A stretch of 34,144 nt of DNA, taken from assembly GCA_947455215.1 (NCBI GenBank), contig CANGNA010000048.1, positions 1-34,144 on the forward strand. The letters are read 5' to 3'. This document shows positions 33,359 through 34,144 of this stretch, piece after piece. The translations under genes and the position numbers were made by a program. Every line of letters begins with the position of its first letter. Position 1 is the first letter of the stretch. Source of the stretch: Chitinophagaceae bacterium (GTDB taxonomy: Bacteria; Bacteroidota; Bacteroidia; Chitinophagales; Chitinophagaceae). The notes under the pieces were generated by a model, which saw nothing but the letters and a program-made list of their open reading frames with translations, was not told the DNA's origin and made no database searches.

Positions 33359-34138
33359 CTACTCAGGCTTCATCCTGTCACTGTTCTTAATGGTGTAATA
33401 GCTGGTGGCCTGGTTCAGGCAGGTCACAGTAAGGTCGTTGATGCATACATGCGGTGGCAGCGTAGCGCAATACCATACTATGTCAGCTATATCTTCAGCG
33501 CGCAGCGGATCAAGGTCGGTATAAACGCCTTTGGCGCGTTCCTTGTCACCTTTGAAGCGTACTTCCGAAAATTCGGTCTCCGCCATGCCGGGGTGGATAC
33601 CTGTTACCTTGATGCCATAATTGAGCATGTCTATACGCATGGCCTGGTTCAGTGCATCTACTGCAAATTTGGTGGCGCAGTATACATTGCCGTTCTTGTA
33701 TACCGTTTTGGCGGCTGTAGAACCAATGTTGAAGATATGTCCGGACGCTTGCTTGGTCATGATAGGCGCTACCATACGGGTAACATAAAGCAATCCTTTG
33801 ATGTTGGTGTCTATCATCACTTCCCAGTCGTCTATATCGCCATCCTGTATGCTGCCCAGGCCCGATGCGAGCCCAGCGTTATTTACAAGGATATCTATTG
33901 AGTCTACTCTGGCTTCCAGGTCGGCAATGGCGTTTTGTACCTGGGTGCGGTCGCGCACATCAAACTGCAGGGCTATCACCTTGCAGGTGTGTTTGGCTTC
34001 CAGTTCGCTCTTCAGCTCTTCCAGCCTGTCGGCGCGGCGGCCGGTGATGCAAATAGTATAACCATTGGCAGCAAAGCGCTCGGCTATTGCCTTACCGAAG
34101 CCGGAAGTGGCCCCGGTGATGAGTATTGTTTTAGTCAT
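33359..34138 (-). CDS. SDR-family oxidoreductase (YdfG-like NADP-dependent dehydrogenase)
   Basis: This 259-residue short-chain dehydrogenase has the cofactor loop TGATSGFG (8-15), the basic pair Arg34-Arg35 after strand 2 (ITGRRADRLEE) that favours NADP, and NNAG (86-89). The catalytic residues Ser140, Tyr153 and Lys157 are in NIGS and YCATK. The sequence style matches YdfG/3-hydroxy acid (serine, 3-hydroxypropionate) dehydrogenases, but SDR substrates are hard to predict. The gene starts 6 bases from the right edge, so its promoter is outside. It could be co-transcribed with the operon that begins 75 bp downstream. Confidence 0.93.
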   Translation of the reverse strand: MTKTILITGATSGFGKAIAERFAANGYTICITGRRADRLEELKSELEAKHTCKVIALQFDVRDRTQVQNAIADLEARVDSIDILVNNAGLASGLGSIQDGDIDDWEVMIDTNIKGLLYVTRMVAPIMTKQASGHIFNIGSTAAKTVYKNGNVYCATKFAVDALNQAMRIDMLNYGIKVTGIHPGMAETEFSEVRFKGDKERAKGVYTDLDPLRAEDIADIVWYCATLPPHVCINDLTVTCLNQATSYYTIKNSDRMKPE

Positions 34139-34144
34139 GTGTGC

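Overview
The window looks like chromosomal DNA of a Bacteroidota bacterium, most likely from the Chitinophagaceae or a close relative. Evidence for this: several genes have the Bacteroidota -7 promoter element TAnnTTTG and little Shine-Dalgarno signal; there is a GldN (type IX secretion) homologue, a poly-HAMP hybrid kinase, an OmpA/PorT-like beta-barrel protein, and intergenic regions full of short GC-rich hairpins. The Kdo-activating gene kdsB points to a Gram-negative outer membrane. Genus-level placement is inference.

Layout. Bases 1-27 are the 3' end of a 5S rRNA, so an rrn operon ends at the left edge. Two terminators follow, then about 800 bp of hairpin repeats without a convincing gene. 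After one unknown membrane-anchored protein (982-1713) comes the SOS-type mutagenesis cassette imuA-imuB-dnaE2 (1802-7281). Its promoter is overlapped by a palindrome with extra half-sites. An outer-membrane beta-barrel protein and an unknown two-TM protein follow.

The centre is dominated by a 2232-residue soluble hybrid histidine kinase (8981-15679). It has about 27 HAMP modules, 24 of them in twelve exact 92-residue repeats, followed by GAF, HisKA, HATPase and three receiver domains. A second gene encoding REC-HisKA-HATPase follows on the same strand, so the two probably act in one phosphorelay.

From 17071 to 23015 the genes run on the minus strand: a short solitary GldN-like protein, ACMSD (kynurenine pathway), delta-1-pyrroline-5-carboxylate dehydrogenase, a fatty-acid desaturase and a lone RND-type membrane fusion lipoprotein. 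The right third holds lpd (with a nested palindrome at its promoter), a TerC-family protein, glyA, ccmB, a sugar aminotransferase plus rmlC, and a compact minus-strand operon: thioesterase-cinA-aroK-DUF423-kdsB. An SDR oxidoreductase lies at the right edge.

Most genes are ordinary core or housekeeping genes. The parts that most deserve a second look are the poly-HAMP array and its higher-order duplication, the imu operator, the lpd palindrome, the hairpin repeats after the rrn operon, and several genes lacking their usual partners (gldN-like, membrane fusion protein, ccmB, ACMSD). I see no transposase, phage gene, CRISPR array or tRNA.
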